A DNA stretch of 48,937 nucleotides from Acidimicrobiaceae bacterium (GTDB taxonomy: Bacteria; Actinomycetota; Acidimicrobiia; Acidimicrobiales; RAAP-2), in the NCBI GenBank assembly GCA_027315445.1, contig DAHUYA010000137.1, forward strand, positions 1 through 48,937, in the 5' to 3' direction. Positions 8,771-21,687 of the stretch are shown here, piece after piece. Position 1 is the first letter of the stretch, and the number at the start of each line of letters is the position of its first letter. The notes beneath the pieces are model-generated. The model ran no database searches. It worked only from the letters and a program-made list of their open reading frames with translations, and had not been told where the DNA came from. The position numbers and the translations under genes are program-made.

Positions 8771-9598
8771 GTGGGTCCGCCAGGCGGTCACGCGGTCGAA
8801 GAGCCCCGGGGCACCGCCGGGGGAGGCGGCGGGCGCGGCGGTCGGACAAGACCCTCGGGCGTGCCGGTGGGGAGGATCGTGGGGGTGGAGATCCGCCTCC
8901 ACTGGACCTTCCTCGCCCTGCTGCTCGTGGTCGTGGCGGCCAACGCTGGCGCCGGGGCCAAGGTCGTCTCCGGTGCGCTGCTCTGGGTGGTGGCGGTCTT
9001 CGGCTCGGTCCTGCTGCACGAGGCGGCCCACTGCGTGGTGGCCCGGCGCCGGGGGGCGGTGGTCGACGGGATCCTGCTCACCCCGGTGGCCGGCCTGTCG
9101 AGGATGCACGACCTGCCCGACACCCCGCGCGACGAGCTGGCCGTGGCGATCGCCGGACCGCTGGTCAACTTCGTGCTGGCCACCCTGGTGGCGGTGGCCG
9201 GCCTGGCCGCGGGGGTGTCGCTCTGGCCACCGACGCTCTTCGCCGGCGGCTGGATCGCCCGCATGCTGTGGATGAACGTGCTCCTCGGCGGGTTCAACCT
9301 CCTCCCAGCCCTGCCCATGGACGGGGGCTGGGTGCTCCGCAGCATCCTCGAGCGACGCCGCGACCGCCGAGCGGCCGCCGCGGCGGCGGCGGAGGTGTCG
9401 CGGGTCGTGGCGGTGGTGATGATCGCCGCCGGGATCCTCTACGACTTCTGGCTGGTCGTCCTCGGCCTGCTCGTCCTGGCGGTGGCGTCGGCGGGCGAGC
9501 AGCCACCCGACGAGCGCCCACCCGACCGGGCGCCGGACCCGGAGGCGGAGGCGGACCGGACGGCTCCCCCGGGGGCACCCCGCGGCGCACGGCGATGA
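8771..9598 (+). CDS. M50-family site-2-type metalloprotease
   Basis: LLHEAAHCVVARRRG (HExxH) and GGFNLLPALPMDGGWVLRS motifs; multiple TM segments. Confidence 0.9.
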   Translation: MGPPGGHAVEEPRGTAGGGGGRGGRTRPSGVPVGRIVGVEIRLHWTFLALLLVVVAANAGAGAKVVSGALLWVVAVFGSVLLHEAAHCVVARRRGAVVDGILLTPVAGLSRMHDLPDTPRDELAVAIAGPLVNFVLATLVAVAGLAAGVSLWPPTLFAGGWIARMLWMNVLLGGFNLLPALPMDGGWVLRSILERRRDRRAAAAAAAEVSRVVAVVMIAAGILYDFWLVVLGLLVLAVASAGEQPPDERPPDRAPDPEAEADRTAPPGAPRGARR

Positions 9599-11232
9599 GC
9601 GACCGCCGGGACCCCGGACCCGGGCCCTCCTCCGCCGCACCCACGGGGACGATGGTCGGGCGAATGCCGGCCGGCACCTCCGGAGCCCTCCGCCACCACC
9701 GCTGGGCGATCCTCGCGGTGCTGTGCATCAGCCTGCTGATCGTCAGCCTCGACAACACCATCCTCAACGTGGCGCTGCCCTCGATCGTGCGGGACATGCA
9801 CGCCACCTCGAGCCAGCTGCAGTGGATGGTCGACGCCTACGCAGTGGTGTTCGCCGGCCTCCTGCTCGTCGCCGGGAGCCTGGGCGATCGCCTCGGTCGC
9901 AAGTGGATCTTCCTGGCCGGTCTGGCCGTCTTCGCCGCCGGCTCGAGTGCCTCCGCCTTCTCCGGCTCACCGGGCCACCTGATCGCGGCCCGGGCCTTCA
10001 TGGGCATCGGCGCCGCCGGCATCATGCCTTCGACCCTCTCCATCCTCACCAACGTGTTCACCGACGACCTCGAGCGCGCCCGGGCCATCGGCATCTGGTC
10101 GGGGACGACCGGCCTCGGGGTGGCGGTCGGCCCGGTGGTCGGCGGCTGGCTGCTGGCCCATTACTGGTGGGGATCGGTCTTCCTGGTGAACGTGCCGATC
10201 GCCCTGGTCGGACTGTTGGCCACCGCCCTGCTGATCCCCAACTCGCGCAACCCGACCGCCCAGCCGGCCGACCCGGTGGGCGCCGTCGGGTCGATCGCCG
10301 GCATGGGCCTGCTGCTCTGGGGGATCATCGAGGCCCCCCAGCGGTCCTGGACCTCACCCGTGGTGCTGGGCTCGATCGCCGCCGCCCTCGCCATCCTGGC
10401 GGCGTTCGTGCTGTGGGAACGCCGGTCGTCCCACCCGATGCTCAACTTGTCCTTCTTCGAGAGCCGTCGCTTCACGGTGGCCATCACCGCCATGGGGCTG
10501 GTCATCTTCGCCCTCATGGGCGCGCTGTTCCTCCTCTCCCAGTACCTCCAGTTCTCGCTCGGCTACAGCGCCTTCCAGACCGGCATCCGGATCGCGCCCA
10601 TCGCCGCCGTGCTGCTGGTGGCGGCCCCGCTGTCGATGCTCCTGGTGCGGCTGGTGGGCTCCAAGCCGGTGGTCTTCGCCGGCATGGGCCTGATCAGCGT
10701 CGGGCTGTTCCTGCTGATGCGGACGACCGTGCACGGCAGCTACCTCGATGCCCTGCCCCCCCTCTTCCTCCTCGGGGCCGGCTCCGGCCTGGCTTTCGCC
10801 CCGTGCACCGATTCCGTGATGGGCTCCCTGCCCCTCGACCAGGCCGGCGTCGGCTCGGCCACCAACAGCGCAGCCCTCCAGACGGGCGGAGCCCTCGGGG
10901 TCGGGGTGCTCGGGAGCCTGCTCAACACCCGCTACCAGGACCACCTCCTCCCGGTGCTCGCCCACTACCCGGTGCCGAAGTCGATCGAGCAGCTCATCAT
11001 CGGGTCCCTCGGCGATGCCCTGGCGGTGGCGGCACACGTCGGCGGGCGACTCGGGGAGGGCCTCGCCGCCTACGCCCGTCAGGCGTTCATCGACGGCCTC
11101 GACCTGGCGGTGGTGGTGGGGGGCGTGGTGGTGGCCGTGGCCGCCGTGGCGGTGCTGTGGCTGCTGCCCAACCGGGCCGATGCCCGCCGACCGCCGGTCG
11201 GATCGGAGCCAGAGCAGAGGGAGGAACGATGA
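9595..11232 (+). CDS. MFS (DHA2-type) transporter
   Basis: SLDNTILNVALPSIVRDM..LQWMVDAYAVVFAGLLLVAGSLGDRLGRK; ATGA overlap with the protease gene. Confidence 0.93.
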   Translation: MSDRRDPGPGPSSAAPTGTMVGRMPAGTSGALRHHRWAILAVLCISLLIVSLDNTILNVALPSIVRDMHATSSQLQWMVDAYAVVFAGLLLVAGSLGDRLGRKWIFLAGLAVFAAGSSASAFSGSPGHLIAARAFMGIGAAGIMPSTLSILTNVFTDDLERARAIGIWSGTTGLGVAVGPVVGGWLLAHYWWGSVFLVNVPIALVGLLATALLIPNSRNPTAQPADPVGAVGSIAGMGLLLWGIIEAPQRSWTSPVVLGSIAAALAILAAFVLWERRSSHPMLNLSFFESRRFTVAITAMGLVIFALMGALFLLSQYLQFSLGYSAFQTGIRIAPIAAVLLVAAPLSMLLVRLVGSKPVVFAGMGLISVGLFLLMRTTVHGSYLDALPPLFLLGAGSGLAFAPCTDSVMGSLPLDQAGVGSATNSAALQTGGALGVGVLGSLLNTRYQDHLLPVLAHYPVPKSIEQLIIGSLGDALAVAAHVGGRLGEGLAAYARQAFIDGLDLAVVVGGVVVAVAAVAVLWLLPNRADARRPPVGSEPEQREER

Positions 11233-11447
11233 GCACTCGCGACCGTCACCAGGACGAGCAGGACCAGTCGCTCGACGTGTGCGAACGCTGCGGGGCGACC
11301 GAGCACGTCCACCGGGGGCTCTGCCGTCGGTGCCACGAGCTGCTGGTGGGCGAGGGGCGGCGCATCGCCGCCGAGCGGCCCCGGCCACCCCACCAGCCCG
11401 AACCCCAGCCGCCCCGCCAGCCGCCCTGGCGCCGCCGCGGCGCCTGA
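11229..11447 (+). CDS. Small zinc-ribbon-like protein
   Basis: CERCGATEHVHRGLCRRC; ATGA overlap with MFS gene. Confidence 0.6.
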   Translation: MSTRDRHQDEQDQSLDVCERCGATEHVHRGLCRRCHELLVGEGRRIAAERPRPPHQPEPQPPRQPPWRRRGA

Positions 11448-11461
11448 GAGGCGCCCGAGCT

Positions 11462-11508
11462 GCGCCCGAGCACTGGCGCGACCGCGGCGCCCGGGCACTG
11501 GCGCGACC
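11462..11508. repeat. 25-bp period direct repeat x2 (GCGCCCGRGCACTGGCGCGACC)
   Basis: Copies at 11462-11483 and 11487-11508, one mismatch. Confidence 0.9.
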
Positions 11509-11519
11509 TCCCGTCACTC

Positions 11520-11533
11520 AGGACGTTCGGCCC
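11520..11533 (+). promoter_or_regulatory. DosR-box-like site AGGACGTTCGGCCC(TAC)
   Basis: About 36 bp upstream of the PEP synthase GTG start; same spacing as other boxes. Confidence 0.42.
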
Positions 11534-11569
11534 TACCCCGCCGGCCGGGCCGGCGAGCACCATCGAGGG

Positions 11570-14028
<2,459 letters not shown>

Positions 14029-14029
<1 letters not shown>

Positions 14030-15696
14030 TGGCCGGCGCCCGGCGGGCCGCCATGGGCCCGAAGCCGGCCGACATGGCCCGGGTGCTCGACCTGACCCAC
14101 GAGCCGGGCACCGGGCCGGTCCGCGATCGCCGGCCGGTGTACGTGGACCTGCTGCCGCCGTGCAACGAGGCGTGCCCGGCCGGTGAGAACGTACAGGCGT
14201 GGCTCGACGCCGCCCAGGACGGCCGGGACCTCGATGCGTGGTCGCTGCTGGTGGCCGACAACCCGCTGCCGGCGGTGCACGGGCGGGTCTGTTACCACCC
14301 CTGCGAGGAGAGCTGCAACCGCGAGCAGCTCGACGAGGCGGTGCGCATCCACGCCGTCGAGCGGTACCTCGGGGACCTCGCCCTCGAGCGGGGATGGCCG
14401 CTGCCCGCCCCACGCGCCGACAGCGGCCGCCGGGTGCTGGTCGTCGGCGCCGGGCCCAGTGGCCTGTCGGCCGCCTACCACCTGCGCGCCCGCGGCCACG
14501 GGGTGGAGGTGCACGAGGCCGGCCCGGTGGCCGGCGGGATGATGCACTTCGGGATCCCCGCCTACCGGCTCCCCCGCGACGTGCTCGGCCCCGAGGTGGA
14601 CCGGCTCCTGGCCACCGGGGTCCGGCTGGTCACCGACCACGAGGTGGAGGACCTGCTGGGCGAGCAGGCGGAGGGTGGGTTCGACGCGGTGTTCGTCGCC
14701 GTCGGGGCGGCGATCGGCAAGCACGTCGACATCCCGGCGCGCGACGCCGGCCGGGTGCTCGACGCCATCACCCTCCTCCACGACGTCGAGACCGGGGAGC
14801 CGCCCCGCCTCGGGCGCCGGGTGGTGGTCTACGGCGGGGGGGACACCGCCATGGACGCCGCCCGCACCGCCCGGCGCCTGGGCGCCGACGAGGCGCTCGT
14901 GGTGTACCGACGCGACCAGGCCCACATGCCGGCTCACCCGGCCGAGACGGCGGAGGCGCTCTCGGAGGGGGTGAAGATCCGCTGGCTCCGCACCGTCGCC
15001 GGCATCACCGGCGACGAGCTGACCATCGAGGAGATGGTGCTCGACGAGCACGGCTGGCCCCAGCCCACCGGGCGGACCGAGACGCTGCGCTCCGACGCCC
15101 TGGTGCTGGCGCTCGGCCAGGACACCGACAGCGCCTTCCTCCGGCAGGTGGAGGGGGTGACCTTTCGGGCCGACGGCACGGTGCTCGTGGGGCCCGACAT
15201 GATGACCGGCCGTCCGGGGATCTTCGCCGGCGGCGACATGGTGCCGACGGAACGCACGGTGACGGTGGCGGTCGGCCATGGCAAGCGCGCCGCCCGGCAC
15301 ATCGACGCCTGGCTGGCGGGCCGCCGCTACGAGCCGGCGCCCAAGCACCCGGGCGTCCGCTTCGAGCAGTTGCATCTCCCCGTCTACAGCGACGTCGAGC
15401 CGGCGAGCCAGCCCGGGCTCGACCCCGAACGGCGGCAGCACACCTTCGAGGAGGTCTACGGCGGGCTCCGCCCCGAGGACGCCCGGCGCGAGGCCCGGCG
15501 CTGCCTGTCGTGCGGGAACTGCTTCGAGTGCGACAGCTGCTACGCGGCCTGCCCCGAGGACGCCATCGTCAAGCTCGGTCCCGGAGGGCGCTACCGGGTC
15601 GACCTCGACCGCTGCACGGGCTGCGCGGTCTGCGTCGAGCAATGCCCCTGCCACGCCCTCGAGATGGAGACCGAGCCCGCCGCCGGGGGGAGCTGA
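14029..15696 (+). CDS. GltD-like NAD(P)/FAD-dependent oxidoreductase with C-terminal ferredoxin-type 4Fe-4S domain
   Basis: CNEACPAGENVQAW, VLVVGAGPSGLSAAYHL, GGGDTAMDAARTARRLGA; C-terminal CLSCGNCFECDSCYAACPEDAIV / CTGCAVCVEQCPCHALEM. Confidence 0.9.
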
Positions 15697-15697
15697 C

Positions 15698-18600
15698 GTG
15701 GACGGGCGACGGGCCACCATGGACGGCAACACGGCGGCCGCCCACGTCGCCTACCGGCTCAACGAGGTCTGCGCCATCTACCCGATCACGCCCTCCTCCC
15801 CCATGGCGGAGCTGGCCGACGAGTGGTCGGCCCAGGGGCTGCCGAACGTCTACGGCACCGTGCCGGTGGTCCAGGAGATGCAGAGCGAGGGCGGCGCCGC
15901 CGGCACCCTCCACGGCGCGCTGCAGGCCGGGGCGCTCGCCACCACCTTCACGGCCTCGCAGGGACTCCTGCTGATGCTGCCGAACATGTTCAAGGTGGCG
16001 GGCGAGCTCACCCCGGCCGTGGTGCACGTGGCCGCCCGCGCCGTGGCCACCCAGGCGCTGTCGATCTTCGGCGACCACTCCGACGTGATGGCGGCCAGAG
16101 GGACCGGCTTCGCCCAACTGTGCTCGGGCTCGGTGCAGGAGGCCCACGACGGCGCCCTGCTGGCCCAGGCGGCCAGCCTGCGCACCCGGGTGCCCTTCAT
16201 CCACTTCTTCGACGGGTTCCGAACCTCCCACGAGCTGAACACGCTCACCCTGCTCGCCGATGACCACCTGCGCGCCCTGGTGCCCGAGGAACTGGTGCGG
16301 GCGCATCGCCGACGGGCGCTCGACCCCGACCACCCCTTCGTGCGGGGCACCGCCCACAACCCGGACACCTTCTTCCAGGCCCGCGAAGCCGCCAACCCCT
16401 ACCACCGGGCGGTCCCCGGGGTGCTCGAGGGAGTCATGGACGAGCTGGCGCGTGCCACCGGCCGGCGCTACTCCCTCTTCGAGTACGAGGGGGACCCCGA
16501 CGCCACCCGGGTGGTGGTGCTGCTGGGCTCGGGGGCCGAGGCCGCCCGCGAGGCGGCGGCGGCGCTGCGGGCCGGGGGCGAGAAGGTGGGAGTGGTGCAG
16601 GTGCGGCTCTTCCGGCCTTTCTCGGGCGAGCACCTGGTGGCCGCGGTGCCGCCCACCTGCCGGGCCGTCGGGGTGCTCGACCGCACCAAGGAGCCGGGCG
16701 CCATCGGGGAGCCGCTCTACCTCGACGTGGTGGCCGCCTTCGCCCGGGCGGCGGCCGACGGCCGTCGCCCGGCGATGCCCCTGGTGGTCGGCGGCCGCTA
16801 CGGCCTCGGCTCCAAGGAGTTCACCCCGTCGCACGCCGCCGCCGTGTTCGACGCCCTGGCGCGGGCACAGCCACCCCACGGGTTCACGGTGGGCATCACC
16901 GACGACGTCAGCGGCACCAGCCTCGAGCCCTGCCCCGTCCGCCGGCCGGCGGGCGATGAAACGGTCGAGGCGGTGTTCTTCGGGCTGGGTGCCGACGGCA
17001 CGGTGGGGGCCAACAAGAACAGCGTCAAGATCCTCGCCGAGGAAGCGGGGCGCTTCGCCCAGGGCTATTTCGTCTACGACTCCCACAAGTCGGGGGCCCA
17101 GACCGCGTCGCACCTCCGCTTCGGCCCCGAGCCGATCCACCGCCCCTACCTGATCGACGCCGCCGACTTCGTGGCCGTCCACTGGACGCCCTTCCTCGAG
17201 CGCCAGGACCTGCTGGCGACGGCGGCCCCCGGCGCCACCGTGCTGCTCAACTCCCCCCACGGCGCCGACGAGACGTGGGCGCACCTTCCGGCCACCGCCA
17301 GGGCGCAGATCACGACCAAGCAGCTCCGCTGCTTCGTGGTCGACGCCTCGGGGGTCGCCCGGCGGGCCGGCCTCGGCAACCGGACCAACACCGTGCTGCA
17401 GACCTGCTTCTTCGCCCTGTCGAAGGTGCTGCCGACCGAGGAGGCGGTCGCCCGCATCAAGACGTCGATCCGCCGGACCTACGTCGACCGTGGGGACGAG
17501 GTGCTGCGCCAGAACTTCGAGGCGGTGGACGCCGCCCTGGCCCACCTCCATCCGGTGAGCGTGCCGGCGGAGCCGCCCGGGGCGGCGGGACCGCCCGAGC
17601 CGAAGCCGGCCGCGTCGGCGGTGCCCGATGACGCACCGCCCTTCGTACGCCGGGTGACCGCGGCCCTGCTGGCCGGCGAGGGCGACCGGCTCCCGGTGAG
17701 CGCCCTGCCCGCCGACGGGACCTACCCCTCGGGCACCTCCGTCTGGGAGAAGCGGGGCATCGCCGAGCTGGTCCCGGTCTGGGACCCCGACCTGTGCGTC
17801 CAGTGCGGCCGGTGCAGCTTCGTCTGCCCGCACAGCGTGATCCGGGCCCGGTACTACGACCAGGGCGCACTGGCCGGCGCGCCCGAAGGCTTCCCCTCGG
17901 CGGCGGTCAACGCCCGGGGGTTCCCCGACGTGCGCTTCACCCTGCAGTCCTCGGTGGAGGACTGCACTGGCTGCGGCCTCTGCGTGGAGGCCTGCCCGGT
18001 CACCAGCCCGAGCGAGCCGGGCCGGCGGGCGATCGACCTCGGGCCCAAGGCGCCGCGCCTCGACCGGGAGCGGGCCAACCTCGACTTCTTCGGTCGCCTG
18101 GCGGTGAACGACCGGTCGAGGGTCGACTTCGGGCAGGTGCGGGGGGTGCAGTTCCTCGAGCCGCTCTTCGAGTTCCCCGGCGCCTGCGAGGGCTGCGGGG
18201 AGACGCCCTACCTGAAGGTCCTCTCCCAGCTGTTCGGAGACCGGATGCTGGTGGCCAACGCCACCGGATGCTCCTCCATCTACGGCGGCAATCTCCCAGT
18301 GACCCCCTGGTCGGTCGACCGCGAGGGGCGCGGACCGGCCTGGTCCAACTCCCTGTTCGAGGACGACGCCGAGTTCGGCCTGGGCTTCCGGCTCGCCATC
18401 GACCAGCACCTCGAGCTGGCCCGCCGGCTGCTGCGCCGGCTGGCACCACAGATCGGCCCGGCGCTGGCGTCGGCGCTCCTCGAGGCCCCCCAGCAGACCG
18501 AGTCCGAGATCCGCGCCCAGCGGCGGCGCGTGGACGAGCTGCGCTCCGTGCTCGAGCGCCTCCAAGGAGACGACCCGCTGGTCGGCCGCCTGGCCTCGGT

Positions 18601-19315
18601 CGCCCATCATCTGGTTCGGCGCAGCGTCTGGCTCGTCGGCGGCGACGGCTGGGCCTACGACATCGGCTACGGCGGCCTCGACCACGTGCTGGCCGGCGGC
18701 CGCGACGTCAACGTGCTGGTGCTCGACACCGAGGTGTACTCCAACACCGGGGGCCAGGCCTCCAAGGCGACCCCGCTCGGGGCGGTGGCGAAGTTCGCCG
18801 CCGCCGGCAAGCGGGTGCCCCGCAAGGACCTGGCGCTGCAGGCCATGTCCTACGGCGACGTCTACGTCGCGCAGGTGGCCATGGGGGCCAACCCCCAGCA
18901 GACGCTGTTGGCGCTCCGCGAGGCCGAGGCCTACCCCGGGACGTCGCTGGTGCTCGCCTACTGCCACTGCATCGCCCACGGGATCGACATGCGCCAGGGG
19001 CTCCGCCAGCAGCAGCTGGCGGTCTCGAGCGGCTACTGGCCGCTGCTGCGCTACAACCCGGCCATGGAGCGGGCGGGCCGGAACCCGTTCCGGCTCGACT
19101 CCCCGAGACCCTCGGCGCGCTTCGACGAGTACGCCAGGGGGGAGCTGCGCTACCGGACCCTGGCCAACACCCGGCCGCTCGAGGCCGAGCGGCTGGCAGC
19201 AGCCGCCCAGCAGGCGGTCACCGACAAGTACCGCTACTACGAGGCGCTGGCCGGCCTGCCGCCGACAGCCGGGCGCGGCGGGGAGCACGAAGGGGAGGAG
19301 GCACCCGATGATTGA
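15698..19315 (+). CDS. nifJ: Pyruvate:ferredoxin (flavodoxin) oxidoreductase, single-chain
   Basis: NEVCAIYPITPSSPMAELADEWSAQG, two 4Fe-4S clusters (CVQCGRCSFVCPH; CTGCGLCVEACPV), TPP domain with GGDGWAYDIGYGGLDHVLA, TEVYSNTGGQ. Confidence 0.96.
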   Translation: MDGRRATMDGNTAAAHVAYRLNEVCAIYPITPSSPMAELADEWSAQGLPNVYGTVPVVQEMQSEGGAAGTLHGALQAGALATTFTASQGLLLMLPNMFKVAGELTPAVVHVAARAVATQALSIFGDHSDVMAARGTGFAQLCSGSVQEAHDGALLAQAASLRTRVPFIHFFDGFRTSHELNTLTLLADDHLRALVPEELVRAHRRRALDPDHPFVRGTAHNPDTFFQAREAANPYHRAVPGVLEGVMDELARATGRRYSLFEYEGDPDATRVVVLLGSGAEAAREAAAALRAGGEKVGVVQVRLFRPFSGEHLVAAVPPTCRAVGVLDRTKEPGAIGEPLYLDVVAAFARAAADGRRPAMPLVVGGRYGLGSKEFTPSHAAAVFDALARAQPPHGFTVGITDDVSGTSLEPCPVRRPAGDETVEAVFFGLGADGTVGANKNSVKILAEEAGRFAQGYFVYDSHKSGAQTASHLRFGPEPIHRPYLIDAADFVAVHWTPFLERQDLLATAAPGATVLLNSPHGADETWAHLPATARAQITTKQLRCFVVDASGVARRAGLGNRTNTVLQTCFFALSKVLPTEEAVARIKTSIRRTYVDRGDEVLRQNFEAVDAALAHLHPVSVPAEPPGAAGPPEPKPAASAVPDDAPPFVRRVTAALLAGEGDRLPVSALPADGTYPSGTSVWEKRGIAELVPVWDPDLCVQCGRCSFVCPHSVIRARYYDQGALAGAPEGFPSAAVNARGFPDVRFTLQSSVEDCTGCGLCVEACPVTSPSEPGRRAIDLGPKAPRLDRERANLDFFGRLAVNDRSRVDFGQVRGVQFLEPLFEFPGACEGCGETPYLKVLSQLFGDRMLVANATGCSSIYGGNLPVTPWSVDREGRGPAWSNSLFEDDAEFGLGFRLAIDQHLELARRLLRRLAPQIGPALASALLEAPQQTESEIRAQRRRVDELRSVLERLQGDDPLVGRLASVAHHLVRRSVWLVGGDGWAYDIGYGGLDHVLAGGRDVNVLVLDTEVYSNTGGQASKATPLGAVAKFAAAGKRVPRKDLALQAMSYGDVYVAQVAMGANPQQTLLALREAEAYPGTSLVLAYCHCIAHGIDMRQGLRQQQLAVSSGYWPLLRYNPAMERAGRNPFRLDSPRPSARFDEYARGELRYRTLANTRPLEAERLAAAAQQAVTDKYRYYEALAGLPPTAGRGGEHEGEEAPDD

Positions 19316-20321
19316 CCTGACCACTCGCTACCTCGGGCTCGAGCTGTCCAGCCCGCTGGTCGCCTCGGCGTCCCCCCTCAACGCCGAGATCGACAACCTC
19401 CGCCGGCTCGCCGATGCCGGAGCGGCGGCGGTCGTCCTCCCCTCCTTGTTCGAGGAGCAGATCGACGCCGAGGCCCGTTGGACCGAGGCGATCCGGGTGG
19501 CGGGGACCGAGAGCTACGCCGAGGCTCTCACTTACTTCCCGCGCACCAGCGTCGAGCCTGGGGGCAGCCGTCGATACCTCGCCTTCGTCGAGCAGGCGGT
19601 GGCAGCGGTGGAGATGCCGGTGATCGGAAGCCTCAACGGGACCACTCCCGAGGGTTGGGTCGCCTACGCCCGCCAGATCGAGCAGGCCGGCGCGGCCGCC
19701 CTCGAGCTGAACCTCTACCTGCTCGCCACCGACCTCTCGATGGACGGCCGGTCGGTCGAGCGCCGCTACCTCGAGATCCTCGACGCCGTCCGGGGGGAGG
19801 TCACCATCCCGCTGGCGGTGAAGCTGGGCCCCTACTTCAGCGCCCCCGGGCACATGGCCCTGGAGCTGGCCCGACACGGTGCCGACGGCCTGGTCCTCTT
19901 CAACCGCTTCTACCAGCCCGACGTGGACACGCTCACCCTGTCGCTGCGCAACGACCTCCAGCTCAGCCAGCCCTCCGAGATCCGGCTGCCCCTGCTGTGG
20001 ATCGGCGTGCTCGCCGGCCGGACCGCCGCCTCGCTCGCCGCCAGCACCGGGGTGGCGGGTGCCGAGGAGGTGGTCAAGTACCTGCTGGTCGGAGCGGACG
20101 TGGTGATGACCACCTCCGCCCTGCTCCGCCACGGGCCGGACCACATGGCGGTGCTGCTGCGCGGGCTGCGGGCCTGGCTGTCGGCCCGCGGGTTCTCGTC
20201 GCTCGAGGCGGTGCGCGGTCTGCTCAGCCACCGCCTGCTCGCCGCCAACGGCGCCTTCGAACGGGCCAACTACATGGAGATCCTGGGCAACTACCCCAAC
20301 CGGGCCACCCGGCTCGGCTGA
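19308..20321 (+). CDS. Dihydroorotate dehydrogenase-like protein
   Basis: LTTRYLGLELSSPLVASASPL..., VKLGPYFSAPGHMALELARHGADGLVLFNRFYQPD; overlaps nifJ stop. Confidence 0.88.
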   Translation: MIDLTTRYLGLELSSPLVASASPLNAEIDNLRRLADAGAAAVVLPSLFEEQIDAEARWTEAIRVAGTESYAEALTYFPRTSVEPGGSRRYLAFVEQAVAAVEMPVIGSLNGTTPEGWVAYARQIEQAGAAALELNLYLLATDLSMDGRSVERRYLEILDAVRGEVTIPLAVKLGPYFSAPGHMALELARHGADGLVLFNRFYQPDVDTLTLSLRNDLQLSQPSEIRLPLLWIGVLAGRTAASLAASTGVAGAEEVVKYLLVGADVVMTTSALLRHGPDHMAVLLRGLRAWLSARGFSSLEAVRGLLSHRLLAANGAFERANYMEILGNYPNRATRLG

Positions 20322-20385
20322 GCGCCGGCAGCGGAGGCGCCAGCAGCACCGCGGAGTCGAGCACCGGTGGCGGTCCGGCGCCACA

Positions 20386-20859
20386 TCAGTCGTCAGCCGT
20401 TGGAGGCGCCGGCGGCCCCGAGACGACGGGCTCCACCCGAACGGAGACCTCGATGCCCCGGCGCACGCTCTCGGTGACCACGCAGTAGTCCTCGAACAAC
20501 TCGACGCATCGCCCGAAGCGCCCTTCGCCCGCCGCGTCGAGGCTCGGTCGCAGGACGACGTCGATCGATCCGATGCGGCGCCGGCCCTCGGGGTTGCGGA
20601 CGGAGGTGACCTCGACCTCGGCGTGCAGGTCCTCCACGTCGAGATGCGCTCGCTGCAGGCAGAAGAGGAGGCTCGCGCTCAGGCAATTGCCCACCGCGGC
20701 GGCCAGGACCGCCGAGGCGTTGGGCCCGCTCGCCTCGCCCAGGGGGGGCGGCTCGTCGAGGTGCAGCGGCTCCATGCCCTCGCCGAAGTCCGCTCGGAAC
20801 CGATAGCCGGTCTCGAGGGAGAGCTGAACCCGCTTCTTCCCGTCCTCCTCTGTCACCAT
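20386..20859 (-). CDS. OsmC family protein
   Basis: GPNASAVLAAAVGNCLSASLLFCLQRA ... VEVTSVRNPEGRRRIGSIDVVLRP ... FEDYCVVTESVRRGI. Confidence 0.88.
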   Translation of the reverse strand: MVTEEDGKKRVQLSLETGYRFRADFGEGMEPLHLDEPPPLGEASGPNASAVLAAAVGNCLSASLLFCLQRAHLDVEDLHAEVEVTSVRNPEGRRRIGSIDVVLRPSLDAAGEGRFGRCVELFEDYCVVTESVRRGIEVSVRVEPVVSGPPAPPTADD

Positions 20860-20913
20860 CCCATGGTATCGGCGGCCCCCCCGGGCCGCCCCGGGCCGGC
20901 CGGCCGGTCCGGC

Positions 20914-21687
20914 CTACTCGAAACGGGCCAGGCGCTCCCAGCCGGGGGGCGGGGGCGCCAGCCGCCAGAACTGCTCGGGCACGTGGTGGGCGCGCCGTTC
21001 GCGAAGCACGTGCTGGTGCTCGAGCGGCGGGATCTGGCTGCGGTAGGCGTAGATCGCCTTCCACTTGCGCTCCTCGTCCACCCCGTGGGGCACGATGGCC
21101 GGGGTCGGCCAGCGCAGGGCGCGCAGCAGGGTGCCCACCCGCCACGCCAGCAGCCCTGGGATGTGCTTGTAGCCCTGGTCCTCGTAGCAGAACCATGCCA
21201 GGTCCCCCATCCGCTCGCGGACCAGCAACCCGGCCTCGTGGGCGACCACGTGGTCAGGGTTGCCAAGACCCATCGGCAGGAAGACGGCAGTCGCACCCGC
21301 TCCCCGGAGCGCCGACTCGAGCGCCGGCGCGACGTCGTCCGGCGTGGGGCGGTCGGCGGGCGCCAGGTACTGGTGATCGCTGAAATCGAGCCACACCGCC
21401 TCGGCGCCGAGGACGGCCATGGCGTGGAGGTCCTCCTGGCGGCGGACCGCCACCACGTCGTCGCCCGGCCCGAACCCCCCGGCGGCGTCCCATTCGCTCG
21501 GGACCGGGGGGTAGGCCGGCGGTCGGCCGGCGAACACGGTGAGCACGGCGGTGCCGGGATGGCTGGCGATCACGTGCCCGGCCCCCATGGCGGCGTCGTC
21601 GAAGTGGGGCGAGACCACGACGATCCTCGCAAGCTCCCCGGGCTCCACGAGGCCCCAGTTCCACTGCGACCCGCCGTCCCCCGTCAC
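20914..21687 (-). CDS. PIG-L family deacetylase
   Basis: VVSPHFDDAAMGAGHVIA ... VFLPMGLGNPDHVVAHEA; GTGA overlap with SDR. Confidence 0.87.
   Translation of the reverse strand: MTGDGGSQWNWGLVEPGELARIVVVSPHFDDAAMGAGHVIASHPGTAVLTVFAGRPPAYPPVPSEWDAAGGFGPGDDVVAVRRQEDLHAMAVLGAEAVWLDFSDHQYLAPADRPTPDDVAPALESALRGAGATAVFLPMGLGNPDHVVAHEAGLLVRERMGDLAWFCYEDQGYKHIPGLLAWRVGTLLRALRWPTPAIVPHGVDEERKWKAIYAYRSQIPPLEHQHVLRERRAHHVPEQFWRLAPPPPGWERLARFE

Noticed and set aside
8070-8849. Glycine-rich antisense protein (GGSGGQGCGSGG...)
   Set aside because: It is the complement of the proline-rich archease N-terminus and has no start/SD support.
9610-9623. GGGACCCCGGACCC match to the box
   Set aside because: Inside the MFS coding start in C/G-only sequence; expected by chance at this GC content.
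15569-19324. 1251-aa antisense ORF opposite nifJ
   Set aside because: Shadow ORF of a very GC-rich gene; the + strand has clear PFOR motifs and the antisense product has no recognisable domain.
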